Shown here one piece after another: positions 54,892 to 63,455 of a stretch of DNA of 64,000 bases. The translations under genes were made by a program, and so were the position numbers. The notes under the pieces were generated by a model. The model was not told where the DNA came from. It did no database searches and saw only the letters and a program-made list of their open reading frames with translations. How positions within the stretch are numbered: position 1 is the stretch's first letter; each line of letters opens with the position of its first letter. This stretch comes from Oscillospiraceae bacterium (GTDB taxonomy: Bacteria > Bacillota > Clostridia > Oscillospirales > SIG627): the NCBI GenBank assembly GCA_015064635.1, contig SVRV01000003.1:62001-126000 (forward strand), given 5' to 3'.

Positions 54892-54944
54892 TCAAGGCTC
54901 TGCCTTGAAAACCGCTTAAAACCTTTTTGTAAAAAGGTTTTAAG
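54892..54944. repeat. Dispersed GGCTnTGCC intergenic repeat, copy A
   Basis: Hairpin TCAAGGC-TCT-GCCTTGA (54892-54908), then a perfect 14 bp stem CTTAAAACCTTTTT/AAAAAGGTTTTAAG with a 2-base loop (54915-54944). The order and bases match copy B at 25814. Confidence 0.6.
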
Positions 54945-54978
54945 AATTCCAAAAACTTTGAATATAAGTTTTCAACAG

Positions 54979-55010
54979 AAAAACCTCCGATTTTTGTCGG
55001 AGGTTTTTCG
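54979..55010. terminator. Bidirectional terminator
   Basis: AAAAACCTCCGA/TCGGAGGTTTTT stem (54979-54990 with 54997-55008) between convergent genes. Confidence 0.92.
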
Positions 55011-55024
55011 TTAAAAGACATATC

Positions 55025-56206
55025 TCATAAGCTTGTCATGAGAAGAAAATCCTTTAGTTTTATGTGTTTGACAGTGCTTGTGGAATAGTCGATGTCATCG
55101 TTTGTAATGATAATCTTTTGCGAAAGATTATCAATGCTTTTGAAAGCATTAAATTCTCTTGCATATGTTTTATCCTCGGCTACACTGTAAGCTACCTGTA
55201 TGAAATACTGCTTTCCGTCTTTTGTAGCAAGAAAATCAATTTCTTTGTTACCGTCGTTGTATACATACAGTTTATAACCCATATATACAAGCTCGTTATA
55301 TACAATGTTTTCTAAATTGTGTGTAAGGTCATACCGATTATTCATGCATCTGATTGAATTTAAGGCGACATCTTCATTATAGATTTTGGAATAGTATTTT
55401 AATTCCTTTTTTGTTTTTGTGGAATACTGCTTGACAGTCTCAATGATATATGCTTCTTCAAGATAGTCTATATACTTCATTATAGTGTTAATGGAGCAGT
55501 TTTCATGTTCTTGCTTTATATATGTGTGTATAGAATTTGCTGATATAATTCTGCTGTTACTTCGGAGGATGAAGTTTACAAGGCTTTTGAAAAGACTTGC
55601 TTTTTTGATTTTGTACCGTTTGATTAAATCGTTGATTACAATGGTGTCATCAAGGTCATTCAGGTAACGTTCTTGTGCGGAGCCTGATTCAAATTCAAAG
55701 CGTTTAGGAAATCCGCCCCAAACAAGATAGTCGGTGATTGTAACTTCCTTCCCCAACTGTGCGGCGTATTCCAATATTTCCTTATAGACAAACGGACGGA
55801 CACGGAATGATACAAATCTTCCGCTTAATTCTTTTGTAAATTCCCCGGAAAGCAATTTTGAATTTGAGCCTGTAATGAAAATTGAATTATCATACAGTCT
55901 CAATGTCCTGCATGCATCCTGCCAGTTTTCAAGTTCTTGAATTTCGTCAAAGAAAAGATAACATTTCCCGTCTTTGCGATTCTCTTCAACATATTTTATT
56001 AACTTATCCGATGTACTGATATTTGACGATACCTTTTTATCTTCGAAGTTCAGATAGATGATATTGTCGCATTTGGAACTCAATTCTTTTGCAATTTGCT
56101 CCAAGATTACAGATTTTCCCCCTCTTCTGATTCCTGTAATTACTTTTATCAAATCGGAATCGTAAAAAGGTCGAACTTTTTCGATATAATGCTCTCTGTA
56201 TATCAA
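55025..56206 (-). CDS. AAA ATPase with DUF4143-type C-terminal domain
   Basis: A 393-residue P-loop ATPase. It has Walker A GIRRGGKS (about 26-33), Walker B CYLFFDEIQE, sensor ITGSNSKLLSGE and an SGRF arginine-finger-like motif. It then has a winged-helix segment and a C-terminal nuclease-like fold (NEIDFLATKDGKQYFIQVAYS, with the D-x-Q/V-Q pattern of PD-(D/E)xK relatives). The biological role is unknown. The start is TTG 56206 behind GAGGTGAT; the GTG three codons upstream is part of that ribosome site. It is preceded by a strong promoter overlapped by inverted repeats. Confidence 0.88.
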   Translation of the reverse strand: MIYREHYIEKVRPFYDSDLIKVITGIRRGGKSVILEQIAKELSSKCDNIIYLNFEDKKVSSNISTSDKLIKYVEENRKDGKCYLFFDEIQELENWQDACRTLRLYDNSIFITGSNSKLLSGEFTKELSGRFVSFRVRPFVYKEILEYAAQLGKEVTITDYLVWGGFPKRFEFESGSAQERYLNDLDDTIVINDLIKRYKIKKASLFKSLVNFILRSNSRIISANSIHTYIKQEHENCSINTIMKYIDYLEEAYIIETVKQYSTKTKKELKYYSKIYNEDVALNSIRCMNNRYDLTHNLENIVYNELVYMGYKLYVYNDGNKEIDFLATKDGKQYFIQVAYSVAEDKTYAREFNAFKSIDNLSQKIIITNDDIDYSTSTVKHIKLKDFLLMTSL

Positions 56207-56224
56207 ATGAATCACCTCAATAAC

Positions 56225-56305
56225 ATTATACTGAAAGATTTTGCGAAAGTCAATAAAATCTTTCAGTAAAGTGAAAGATTTTGCTTGAATTCAAAAATCT
56301 TTCAC
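56225..56305 (-). promoter_or_regulatory. Promoter with two tandem inverted-repeat operators
   Basis: On the minus strand TTGACT (56248-56253), 17 bp, TATAAT (56225-56230). Inverted repeat 1, CTGAAAGATTTT/AAAATCTTTCAG (56231-56242 with 56255-56266), spans the spacer and -35. Inverted repeat 2, GTGAAAGATTTT/AAAATCTTTCAC (56271-56282 with 56294-56305), lies just upstream. All four arms share GAAAGATTTT. Confidence 0.8.
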
Positions 56306-56469
56306 TTTGCCCTAACGCTTTCTCTTCTTTCCATAAGTCTCAAGACAACGGGGCGGTTATAGCGTTGGACTACTGTACATAAACAGGGCAGGACCGCTTA
56401 ATTTAGAATTTTTCATATTTAAAATCAGTTTATAAATTGAATTTCATCATCAAAGTTTCTTGGTGGGTG
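56306..56469. other. Intergenic stretch without recognised content
   Basis: No convincing gene, RNA or promoter was found here. The nearest items are the AAA operator to the left and dispersed repeat copy C to the right. Confidence 0.5.
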
Positions 56470-56486
56470 TTAGGGCAAAGCCCTAA
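56470..56486 (-). repeat. Dispersed GGCTnTGCC intergenic repeat, copy C
   Basis: On the minus strand TTAGGGC-TTT-GCCCTAA, followed by CACCCACCAAGAAACTTT. It has the same layout as copies A and B (hairpin with TnT loop, then C-rich and CTTT-ending tail) but is weaker. It lies just past the MBL-fold gene. Confidence 0.4.
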
Positions 56487-56509
56487 TATAATGTGATAAA
56501 ATAAAACTA

Positions 56510-57256
56510 TCAAATCTCCAGCTCGAGGCCGTCTGTAGCAAGGAATATTTTTTGTTCGGGCAATTTTTTTATAAGCTCGAAGGCTGATTGCAAATGAATA
56601 TTTGAATAGTGATTGATGCATACGGCTTTAATGTTAGCCTTATCCTTCAGCAAAGAATAGTATTTGTCAGGCGCATCGAAATGAGCAAGCTCAAGAATTG
56701 CAAGGTCCAGACCTTTATCAAATTCCTGAACGGGAATATCGGCAAGAGGCGAATCCAAATACAGGGGCGAGCGTAAATCACCCGAGAAATATACACGCTT
56801 TCCCTCTGCCTCAAGCAGATATGAGAAGGATGCATCGGTATGCTTTGTGCGAAAAGCGGTGAGCCTTATGCTTTCATCCTCATATACAAATCCGTCATCC
56901 ACATGTCCAAATTTAAAAGCTCTCATTTCCTGACCTACGCAGCTTATCCAATTACGAATGGCTTCGACACTCTTATCTGTGTTACCCGGCAGATAAAACT
57001 CGGGGTCAGCATCTTTAAAGTACCAGGAGCAGAGGTCGATAAAGGAAATAAGACCGTTTGTATGATCACCGTGCATGTGAGTAATAAAGCACGCCTTGAT
57101 CGTTTCGGGACGTATACCTCTCGTTATAAGCTGTTCGATGGACTGAGTTCCCATGTCAATGAAGTAACGGGCTCCACCTGTTTCAATCATCGTGGAGGAG
57201 CAACGGCGGTTTGGCTCCGGCACTCCGTGGGAAGTACCAAAAAAAACTATTTTCAT
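56510..57256 (-). CDS. MBL-fold metallohydrolase (RNase Z-like)
   Basis: A 248-residue metallo-beta-lactamase-fold hydrolase with the zinc motif THMHGDH (H60-H65), an N-terminal FFGTSHGVPEPNRRCSS resembling RNase Z-type starts, YFSGDLRSP with the bridging Asp, and CINHYS near the C terminus. It lacks the full RNase Z exosite, so the substrate (phosphodiester or lactone) is open. GAGGTAGAT precedes the ATG. It follows argH with a hairpin between. Confidence 0.88.
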   Translation of the reverse strand: MKIVFFGTSHGVPEPNRRCSSTMIETGGARYFIDMGTQSIEQLITRGIRPETIKACFITHMHGDHTNGLISFIDLCSWYFKDADPEFYLPGNTDKSVEAIRNWISCVGQEMRAFKFGHVDDGFVYEDESIRLTAFRTKHTDASFSYLLEAEGKRVYFSGDLRSPLYLDSPLADIPVQEFDKGLDLAILELAHFDAPDKYYSLLKDKANIKAVCINHYSNIHLQSAFELIKKLPEQKIFLATDGLELEI

Positions 57257-57270
57257 ATCTACCTCGAATA

Positions 57271-57296
57271 AAGGGAGTGCCTTTGTACACTCCCTT
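57271..57296 (-). terminator. Hairpin downstream of argH
   Basis: AAGGGAGTG/CACTCCCTT stem (57271-57279 with 57288-57296). The minus-strand tail is only partly T-rich (TATT), so readthrough to the MBL gene is possible. Confidence 0.6.
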
Positions 57297-57306
57297 ATTT
57301 GTTGAT

Positions 57307-58680
57307 TTATTTAAGATATTCCTTGATGTATTCGATTTGTGCGTTCACCGAATCGGGACCCGTACCGCCTTGAGAAATACGCTTCTTTACGCAGGTAAAG
57401 AGGTTTATCTCGTCATAAAGGTCGGAATCGAACATATCGGAGAACTTCTTGTATTCCTCAAGCGGCATGTTGTCAAGCACGAAATTGTTCTCAATGCAGA
57501 ATCTGACAATCTGTCCCGTAATCTTGTACGCCTCACGGAAGGGCATCCCCTTCTTTGTGAGATAGTCTGCAAGGTCGGTCGCATTGATAAATCCACGGTT
57601 TGCCGCGGCAAGAGTATTTTCCTTGAGGACGGTCATTGTTTCGATCATGGGGGAGGTAACCTGAAGGCAAACCTTTACGGTATCAAAGCTGTCGAATATC
57701 GACTCCTTGTCCTCCTGCATATCCTTGTTATAGGCAAGGGGAAGTCCCTTGAGCATAGTGAGAGTCTGCATAAGGTTTCCGTACACTCTGCCTGTCTTTC
57801 CTCGCACAAGCTCTGCCATGTCGGGATTCTTCTTCTGGGGCATAATGCTGGAGCCGGTTGTGTATGAATCGTCAAGCTCAACGAACTTGAATTCCCAGCT
57901 CGACCAGAGAATTATCTCCTCGGAGAGTCTTGAAAGGTGAGTCATAATGAGTGAGAGCGCACTCTGAAGCTCAACGCAGAAGTCACGGTCGGAGACACCG
58001 TCAATACTGTTGAGAGTGTAGCCGTCAAATTCGAGAAGCTTTGCCGTGTGTGTTCTGTCGGTGTTGTAGGTTGTGCCCGAGAGTGCACAGCTGCCAAGAG
58101 GAGACAGATTCATTCTCTTTACAGCATCCTCTATGCGTCCCGCATCTCTTATAAACATCATCGCATATGCAAGAATGTGATGCGCAAAGGTTATGGGCTG
58201 CGCTCTTTGTAAATGAGTGTAGCCGGGCATTACGGTGTCGGTATTCTTCTCCGCCTGAAGGCAGATGGCACCGATGAGCTTTTTGATAAGCTCAAGCACC
58301 TCGGCAGCCTCGTCTCTGAGGTAGAGTCTCACGTCAAGTGCCACCTGGTCGTTACGGCTGCGTGCGGTGTGAAGTCTCTTGCCCGCATCTCCTATTCTTG
58401 CTGTAAGCTCGGTTTCCACAAAGGAATGAATATCCTCCGCTTCGCTTGTTATTTCAAGCTTTCCCGAATCTATATCCTCAAGTATGGAGCTGAGTCCGTC
58501 AACTATGAGAATTCCGTCACTTTCCTCAATTATGCCCTGCTTTACCAGCATTGAGGTGTGCGCCATTGACCCCTGAATGTCCTGACGGTACATGCGTGAG
58601 TCAATGTCTATGGACGAATTGAAGCCGAAAGCAATTTTGTCCAGCTCTTTTGTAAATCTTCCTGCCCAAAGCTTTTCCAT
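57307..58680 (-). CDS. argH: Argininosuccinate lyase
   Basis: A 457-residue enzyme for the last step of arginine synthesis (argininosuccinate to arginine and fumarate). It opens with LWAGRFTKELD and has the fumarase-superfamily signature GSSIMPQKKNP, the TARSRNDQVALD segment and a HLQRAQP motif. Length is normal. It lies 9 bases after argG and forms the argGH operon. Confidence 0.97.
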   Translation of the reverse strand: MEKLWAGRFTKELDKIAFGFNSSIDIDSRMYRQDIQGSMAHTSMLVKQGIIEESDGILIVDGLSSILEDIDSGKLEITSEAEDIHSFVETELTARIGDAGKRLHTARSRNDQVALDVRLYLRDEAAEVLELIKKLIGAICLQAEKNTDTVMPGYTHLQRAQPITFAHHILAYAMMFIRDAGRIEDAVKRMNLSPLGSCALSGTTYNTDRTHTAKLLEFDGYTLNSIDGVSDRDFCVELQSALSLIMTHLSRLSEEIILWSSWEFKFVELDDSYTTGSSIMPQKKNPDMAELVRGKTGRVYGNLMQTLTMLKGLPLAYNKDMQEDKESIFDSFDTVKVCLQVTSPMIETMTVLKENTLAAANRGFINATDLADYLTKKGMPFREAYKITGQIVRFCIENNFVLDNMPLEEYKKFSDMFDSDLYDEINLFTCVKKRISQGGTGPDSVNAQIEYIKEYLK

Positions 58681-58689
58681 TATAACCTC

Positions 58690-59919
58690 TTACTTTAAGT
58701 TGTTCTTAGCCTTCATCTTTGCATAAACCTTAACGGGGAGTCCGTAAAGATTGATGAATCCTGCAGAATCTGCCTGGTTGTATACCTCGTCCTCGTCGAA
58801 GGTTGCGATTTCGGGGTCGTAAAGTGAATAGGGAGATGTAACGCCTGCGTTTATCATATTGCCCTTATAGAGCTTGAGTGTTACATCGCCTGTAACTGTC
58901 TTCTGTGTTGTCTTAACAAATGCAAGAATAGCCTCCGTGAGGGGAGTGAACCACTGTGCATTGTAAACTATCTCGGCAAGCTTCTGCGCTACAAGTGACT
59001 TGTAGTGAGCGGTTTCCTTGTCAAGTGTGATGGTCTCAAGCACCTCGTGAGCCTTGTAGAGAATAGCTCCGCCGGGAGTTTCATATACGCCGCGGCACTT
59101 CATACCTACAAGTCTGTTTTCAACAATGTCAAGAAGTCCGATGCCGTTTGCACCACCAAGCTCGTTGAGCTTTGTAACAAGTGCAACAGAGTCCATTTCA
59201 ACACCGTCGATGGCAGTGGGAACACCCTTTTCAAAGTGAATCTTTACGTAGGTGGGCTTGTCGGGAGCCATTTCGGGTGAAATGCCCATTTCAAGGAAGC
59301 CTTCCTTGTTGTAAAGAGGCTCGTTTGCAGGATCCTCAAGGTCGAGACCTTCGTGTGAAAGGTGCCAGATGTTCTTGTCCTTTGAGTAGTTTGTCTCACG
59401 GCTTATCTTGAGAGGAACGTTGTGTGCCTCTGCATAGTCGATTTCTTCCTCACGGGACTTGATATCCCACTCACGCCAAGGAGCGATGATGGGCATGTCG
59501 GGAGCAAATGCCTTGATGGCAAGCTCGAATCTTACCTGGTCGTTACCCTTACCTGTACAGCCGTGACAGATAGCGTCAGCACCCTCTGCAAGAGCAATTT
59601 CAGCAACTCTCTTTGCAATCGGAGGACGTGCAAACGCTGTACCGAGGAGATACTCCTCATACTTTGCGCCTGCCTGCACACAGGGGAATACATAATCCTC
59701 AAGGAATTCCTTTGTGAGGTCTTCTATGTAAAGCTTGGAAGCACCTGTCTTTATTGCTTTTTCTTCAAGTCCCTCAAGCTCGCTTGCCTGACCTACATTT
59801 CCCGATACTGCGATTATCTCGGGATTGTTGTAGTTTTCCTTTAACCACGGAATGATGATTGAAGTATCAAGTCCTCCCGAATAGGCGAGAACTACCTTTT
59901 TGATTTTTGTCTTGTCCAT
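58690..59919 (-). CDS. argG: Argininosuccinate synthase
   Basis: A 409-residue ATP-dependent ligase joining citrulline and aspartate. It has the PP-loop AYSGGLDTS near the N terminus, the [13 protein letters not shown] motif, and a C-terminal tetramerisation helix. The start is ATG 59919 behind GAGGTG; the open frame extends three codons further without a better ribosome site. First gene of argGH, with an ARG-box-like palindrome between promoter and start. Confidence 0.97.
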   Translation of the reverse strand: MDKTKIKKVVLAYSGGLDTSIIIPWLKENYNNPEIIAVSGNVGQASELEGLEEKAIKTGASKLYIEDLTKEFLEDYVFPCVQAGAKYEEYLLGTAFARPPIAKRVAEIALAEGADAICHGCTGKGNDQVRFELAIKAFAPDMPIIAPWREWDIKSREEEIDYAEAHNVPLKISRETNYSKDKNIWHLSHEGLDLEDPANEPLYNKEGFLEMGISPEMAPDKPTYVKIHFEKGVPTAIDGVEMDSVALVTKLNELGGANGIGLLDIVENRLVGMKCRGVYETPGGAILYKAHEVLETITLDKETAHYKSLVAQKLAEIVYNAQWFTPLTEAILAFVKTTQKTVTGDVTLKLYKGNMINAGVTSPYSLYDPEIATFDEDEVYNQADSAGFINLYGLPVKVYAKMKAKNNLK

Positions 59920-59935
59920 TTTAAACACCTCTTGT

Positions 59936-59988
59936 ATGAATATTCATTTTGTTTACATAATTATACAACCATAGACACGGATTGTCAA
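59936..59988 (-). promoter_or_regulatory. argGH promoter with ARG-box-like operator
   Basis: On the minus strand TTGACA (59983-59988), 17 bp, TATAAT (59960-59965). The perfect palindrome ATGAATATTCAT (59936-59947) lies in the early transcribed region and fits an ArgR/AhrC half-site pair, so arginine repression is expected. Confidence 0.8.
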
Positions 59989-60102
59989 TAGTAAATACAA
60001 AAAATTATATTGGTATTATCTCACGATAATATGAACATTTTTTTAACAAAACTATGCATTTTAATCAAAAGGTAAAAAAATATGAAAGTACGTGTATTAC
60101 TA

Positions 60103-60131
60103 TTGAAAAATCCGCCGTTTTGTGCTACAAT
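60103..60131 (+). promoter_or_regulatory. Sigma-A promoter of the LtaS-like gene
   Basis: TTGAAA (60103-60108), 17 bp, TACAAT (60126-60131), about 30 bases before TTG 60162. Confidence 0.7.
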
Positions 60132-60161
60132 ATGTCGTATAAAAATTTGGAGGTCGCTTTC

Positions 60162-62225
60162 TTGAAAAAAGCTTGTGAATACATAAATAATCTAAAGCCG
60201 ACAAAGCACTTTTATATAACGCTTGTCATTGTATATCTTTTTGCAATAATATGTGAGTGCGGTATGCTTCCGTTTTCAAGACCGTTTTATTCGGTGCTCT
60301 GTCTGGTCTTTATTCTCTTTGGCTTTTTGTCGAAGGAGCCGCTTGTGAAGGTCAGCGCAAAGCCGACTCGTTTTTTCTACACGGTTTTGTTTCTCACTTT
60401 TTTGTTTGCAGTACTGTGTGAATGTGAGTTTTTGCCCTTTTCAAGACAGGGATATTCCCTTATTGCGCTATTTTTCATATTCTTCTCCTTTGTCAGATTC
60501 GAAATAAGAGAAATACCTCTCTGGGACATTGTTTTACCCCTTTTCAATTCCTTTATTTTTACCTTGGTTTTTCAGCTTATGCTTTCCCAGGATATTGCTC
60601 ATCTCAACGAAACAACGCTCATGGGTAATTTTGCACTCAATGCGGGCATTACGTATGCACTTTTATTTATTACAAACAGAGTGCGCCTTGCAATAACTGT
60701 ATCAAACATACTCCTTACCGGCTTTGCCTTTGTGGATTATATGGTAATAAGCTTCAGAGGCAGTGAGATAAAGTTCTGTGATATATATTCCCTCCGCACA
60801 GGTATGTCGGTTATGGGACAGTATAAAATTGAGTTTACAAGAGCGGTAATATACGCATTTGTTGTACTTGCCTTTGTTCTCTTTTTCGCATGGTCAACGA
60901 AGGTAAAACGCATATCGAAGAGAAATCAGCTTCCCAGAATCACTGCTGTTTTGTGCGTGGGAATTGCTCTCAACACCGTTTCCTGGTGCATGAATAACTC
61001 CGAAAACTATATGCAGCTTTGGGCTACTGACGGTATAAAGTACAACGGACTTACCTATAATTTCCTTATTGAAGCACGTGACAGCCGAGTTGAGGTGCCC
61101 GAGGGATACTCGGACGAAAAGGCGAATAAAATACTTTCCGCCTATGGCAAAGGAAAGTCGGAAAAGGACACTCCGAACATCATTGTTATAATGTCCGAGG
61201 CGTTTGCGGATTTGTCAATAATCGGCGAGTATGAAACAAATAAGGACCCAATGGAGTTTTACAATTCCATAAAGGAAAACTGTACAAAGGGTTATGCGCT
61301 GTCGTCCGTTTACGGCGGAAATACAGCAACCTCCGAGTGGGAGTTCTTAACCGGTAATACTCAGGCATTCTTGCCATACGGCTCAATTGCTTACCAGCAG
61401 TATATCAAGTCCAAGGCTAACAGTATTGTTGACGTAATGCGTGAAAACGGCTACACCACAGTAGCAATGCATCCCTTCAAATCCACAGGCTGGCGCAGAA
61501 ATATTGTCTATGACGTTTTCGGCTTCGACGAGATATATTTTGAAGAGGAGCTGACCAGACAGGGCAGAGTGAGAGGCTTTATCAGCGACTCCACGCTTTT
61601 CGGCGATATTATAAACAGATTTGAAAATAAAAAGGACGGCGAAAAGCTTTTCTGCTTTGCCATCACTATGCAAAATCACGGCGGTTACGAATTTGGAGGC
61701 TTCCCATCGGAGGTAACGGTTGACGGTATGGATATTTTGAGCGTAAATCAGTACCTCACCCTCCTTGACAAGAGTGACAACGCTCTCCGTGAGCTTATAA
61801 CCTATTTTGAAAGTGCCGACGAGGAAACGATGATAGTTATGTTCGGTGACCATTTTCCGGCGGTTAAGGGCGAATTTTATACCAACCTTATGGGAAAAGA
61901 GTATGCTGACTCCTATGAGGGCACGATTAAGAGATATATGGTGCCCTATATGATATGGACAAACTACGATACTCCCGAGGAAAAGGGTGAGCTTACAAGT
62001 CTCAACTTCCTATCAACCGAAATGATGAAGAGAGCGGGAATCGGACTTACGCCGTATTATTCCTATCTCGATTCACTACGTGAAAAGATGCCGGTCATAA
62101 GCTTCTTCGCCTACCATTCCGCACTTGACGGAAAGCTCAAGCGACCCGGGGAAGCAACAGGGGAGGAGCTTCGTCTTCTCAATGAGTACAGAACCGTTCA
62201 GTACAAAAACGTTTTCAATCCTTAA
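60162..62225 (+). CDS. LTA synthase family membrane sulfatase-like protein
   Basis: A 687-residue protein. Several N-terminal membrane helices (to about residue 285) are followed by an extracellular alkaline-phosphatase/sulfatase-fold domain. Metal and catalytic motifs are IVIMSEAFAD, the nucleophile region YGGNTATSEWEFL (Thr388, as in LtaS), AMHPFKSTGWRR, a YEFGGFP segment and MFGDHFP. Relatives transfer glycerol phosphate or similar groups onto surface glycolipids or polymers. The start is TTG 60162 because TTGGAGG lies 8 bases upstream and the promoter ends at 60131; the longer frame from 60054 would cover it. Confidence 0.9.
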   Translation: MKKACEYINNLKPTKHFYITLVIVYLFAIICECGMLPFSRPFYSVLCLVFILFGFLSKEPLVKVSAKPTRFFYTVLFLTFLFAVLCECEFLPFSRQGYSLIALFFIFFSFVRFEIREIPLWDIVLPLFNSFIFTLVFQLMLSQDIAHLNETTLMGNFALNAGITYALLFITNRVRLAITVSNILLTGFAFVDYMVISFRGSEIKFCDIYSLRTGMSVMGQYKIEFTRAVIYAFVVLAFVLFFAWSTKVKRISKRNQLPRITAVLCVGIALNTVSWCMNNSENYMQLWATDGIKYNGLTYNFLIEARDSRVEVPEGYSDEKANKILSAYGKGKSEKDTPNIIVIMSEAFADLSIIGEYETNKDPMEFYNSIKENCTKGYALSSVYGGNTATSEWEFLTGNTQAFLPYGSIAYQQYIKSKANSIVDVMRENGYTTVAMHPFKSTGWRRNIVYDVFGFDEIYFEEELTRQGRVRGFISDSTLFGDIINRFENKKDGEKLFCFAITMQNHGGYEFGGFPSEVTVDGMDILSVNQYLTLLDKSDNALRELITYFESADEETMIVMFGDHFPAVKGEFYTNLMGKEYADSYEGTIKRYMVPYMIWTNYDTPEEKGELTSLNFLSTEMMKRAGIGLTPYYSYLDSLREKMPVISFFAYHSALDGKLKRPGEATGEELRLLNEYRTVQYKNVFNP

Positions 62226-62232
62226 AACAAAT

Positions 62233-62259
62233 ATACCTCCGGTTAATTTCCGGAGGTAT
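62233..62259. terminator. Bidirectional terminator
   Basis: ATACCTCCGG/CCGGAGGTAT stem (62233-62242 with 62250-62259). The loop contains the stop codon of the convergent AraC gene. Confidence 0.88.
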
Positions 62260-63145
62260 TGTTTTGTATCTTCACCGCTTCCTTTGAAAAGCTTCTGTAT
62301 TCGGAAGGAGAGCAATTTTTTATTGATTTGAATACACGGTTGAAATATGAAACCGAGGAGAATCCGCTGTCAAGAGCCACCTCAAGCACACTCTTGTCAC
62401 TTTCGGTGAGCATTTCACTTGCATGGTAAATTCTCACCGCATTAAGATAGTCGGTGAAGCCGATCTTCAGCGTGTTTTTAAACAGACGGCAGAAATAGTA
62501 GTTGCTCATTCCGGCTTTTTCGCATACGTCGGAAAGGGAGATGTCCTCCTTGTAGCTTTCCGATATGTATTCAAGAGCGGGAGTGAGCTTTTTTATTTTC
62601 TTTCGGTCGATCTCCTCACACTCGTCGGCAAAAAATCCGCACTTGTAAAGGGATGCCATAATTCCGTAAATGCCCGAGGTAAGATATAGCATACGGGAGG
62701 GCTCGGCTTCCTTTGCCGTGTCAAAAAGGAACTTGCAATAGCTGTTTATCTCGCAATCACTAAAAATTTCGATTTGCTTTCCCATAGCGCCACGAACTAT
62801 ATTAAGGTAGGAGTCATAGCTGTGGCGGTTCTTCGTAAATGCATCCGCCTTGAATTGAATGAGTCCGTACTTCATATTGCCCGCATCGGCGGCAAAGGTG
62901 GCGTGTACAACGTTTGAATTTATGCACACAACATCGCCGGGTTTGGCGGTATACTCATAGCCGTTGGCAAGCCTTGTGCCAAAGTATCCCGAAAAAATGT
63001 ACAGAAGCTCAATCTCGCCGTGTAAGTGGGAGCCGCACAGCTGCATGCCCTTTTCTACATGAAAATCGCTTTGCCCCTCGTTTATTTTCAGCGGGACTCC
63101 ACTGATATTTGGAATGACCTTTTCAAACCTTACCGTTTCTTTCAT
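62243..63145 (-). CDS. AraC family transcriptional regulator
   Basis: A 300-residue regulator with an N-terminal cupin sensor (GSHLHGEIELLYIFSGYFG, with HxH..E pattern) and a C-terminal double HTH (about 195-295; LSDVCEKAGMSNYYFCRLFKNTL and LEVALDSGFSSVSYFNRVFKSI). The start is ambiguous: ATG 63145 is preferred because sequence similarity begins there, but no strong ribosome site is seen and the frame extends to 63169. It lies in isolation between the LtaS-like gene and the riboswitch, so its target is unclear. Confidence 0.85.
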   Translation of the reverse strand: MKETVRFEKVIPNISGVPLKINEGQSDFHVEKGMQLCGSHLHGEIELLYIFSGYFGTRLANGYEYTAKPGDVVCINSNVVHATFAADAGNMKYGLIQFKADAFTKNRHSYDSYLNIVRGAMGKQIEIFSDCEINSYCKFLFDTAKEAEPSRMLYLTSGIYGIMASLYKCGFFADECEEIDRKKIKKLTPALEYISESYKEDISLSDVCEKAGMSNYYFCRLFKNTLKIGFTDYLNAVRIYHASEMLTESDKSVLEVALDSGFSSVSYFNRVFKSIKNCSPSEYRSFSKEAVKIQNNTSGN

Positions 63146-63192
63146 AATGACAATATTTTTCACTTTCAAGCAAATATAAAAACTTTAAGACA

Positions 63193-63220
63193 ATTATACA
63201 CTATACTCTTTTTTTGTCAA
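63193..63220 (-). promoter_or_regulatory. Promoter of the AraC gene
   Basis: On the minus strand TTGACA (63215-63220), 16 bp, TATAAT (63193-63198). Confidence 0.75.
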
Positions 63221-63249
63221 GTCAAATGCGAAATTATATTCTTTTCGGG

Positions 63250-63278
63250 TTGACTTTTTTGTATAATGGGAATATAAT
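63250..63278 (+). promoter_or_regulatory. Promoter of the FMN riboswitch-ribU transcript
   Basis: TTGACT (63250-63255), 17 bp, TATAAT (63273-63278), about 16 bases before the aptamer. Confidence 0.75.
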
Positions 63279-63294
63279 ACATATAACAAAATTT

Positions 63295-63410
63295 GTTTCA
63301 GGGCGAGGTGTGATTCCTCACCGGCAGTTACAGTCTGCGAGCGAAGGTGTTTTCCTTTGCCGAATCGGTGAAATTCCGATACCGACGGTTATAGTCCGGA
63401 TGAAAGAAAC
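63295..63410 (+). ncRNA. FMN riboswitch (RFN element)
   Basis: The conserved RFN order is visible: P1 GTTTC/GAAAC (63295-63299 with 63406-63410), then AGGGCGAGGTG-TGATTC-CTCACCGGC, CAGTCTGCGAGC, ATCGGTGAAATTCCGAT and ACCGACGGTTATAGTCCGGATG. FMN binding should reduce expression of the downstream riboflavin transporter. Confidence 0.96.
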
Positions 63411-63433
63411 AGAGGTAGGCTTACCTCTTTTTA
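63411..63433 (+). terminator. Riboswitch expression-platform terminator
   Basis: AGAGGTA/TACCTCT stem with a 4-base loop (63411-63428), then a TTTTT run. It lies between the aptamer and the ribU ribosome site (AAAGGAGG, 63441-63448). Confidence 0.75.
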
Positions 63434-63455
63434 TGTCCTGAAAGGAGGTAATTTT

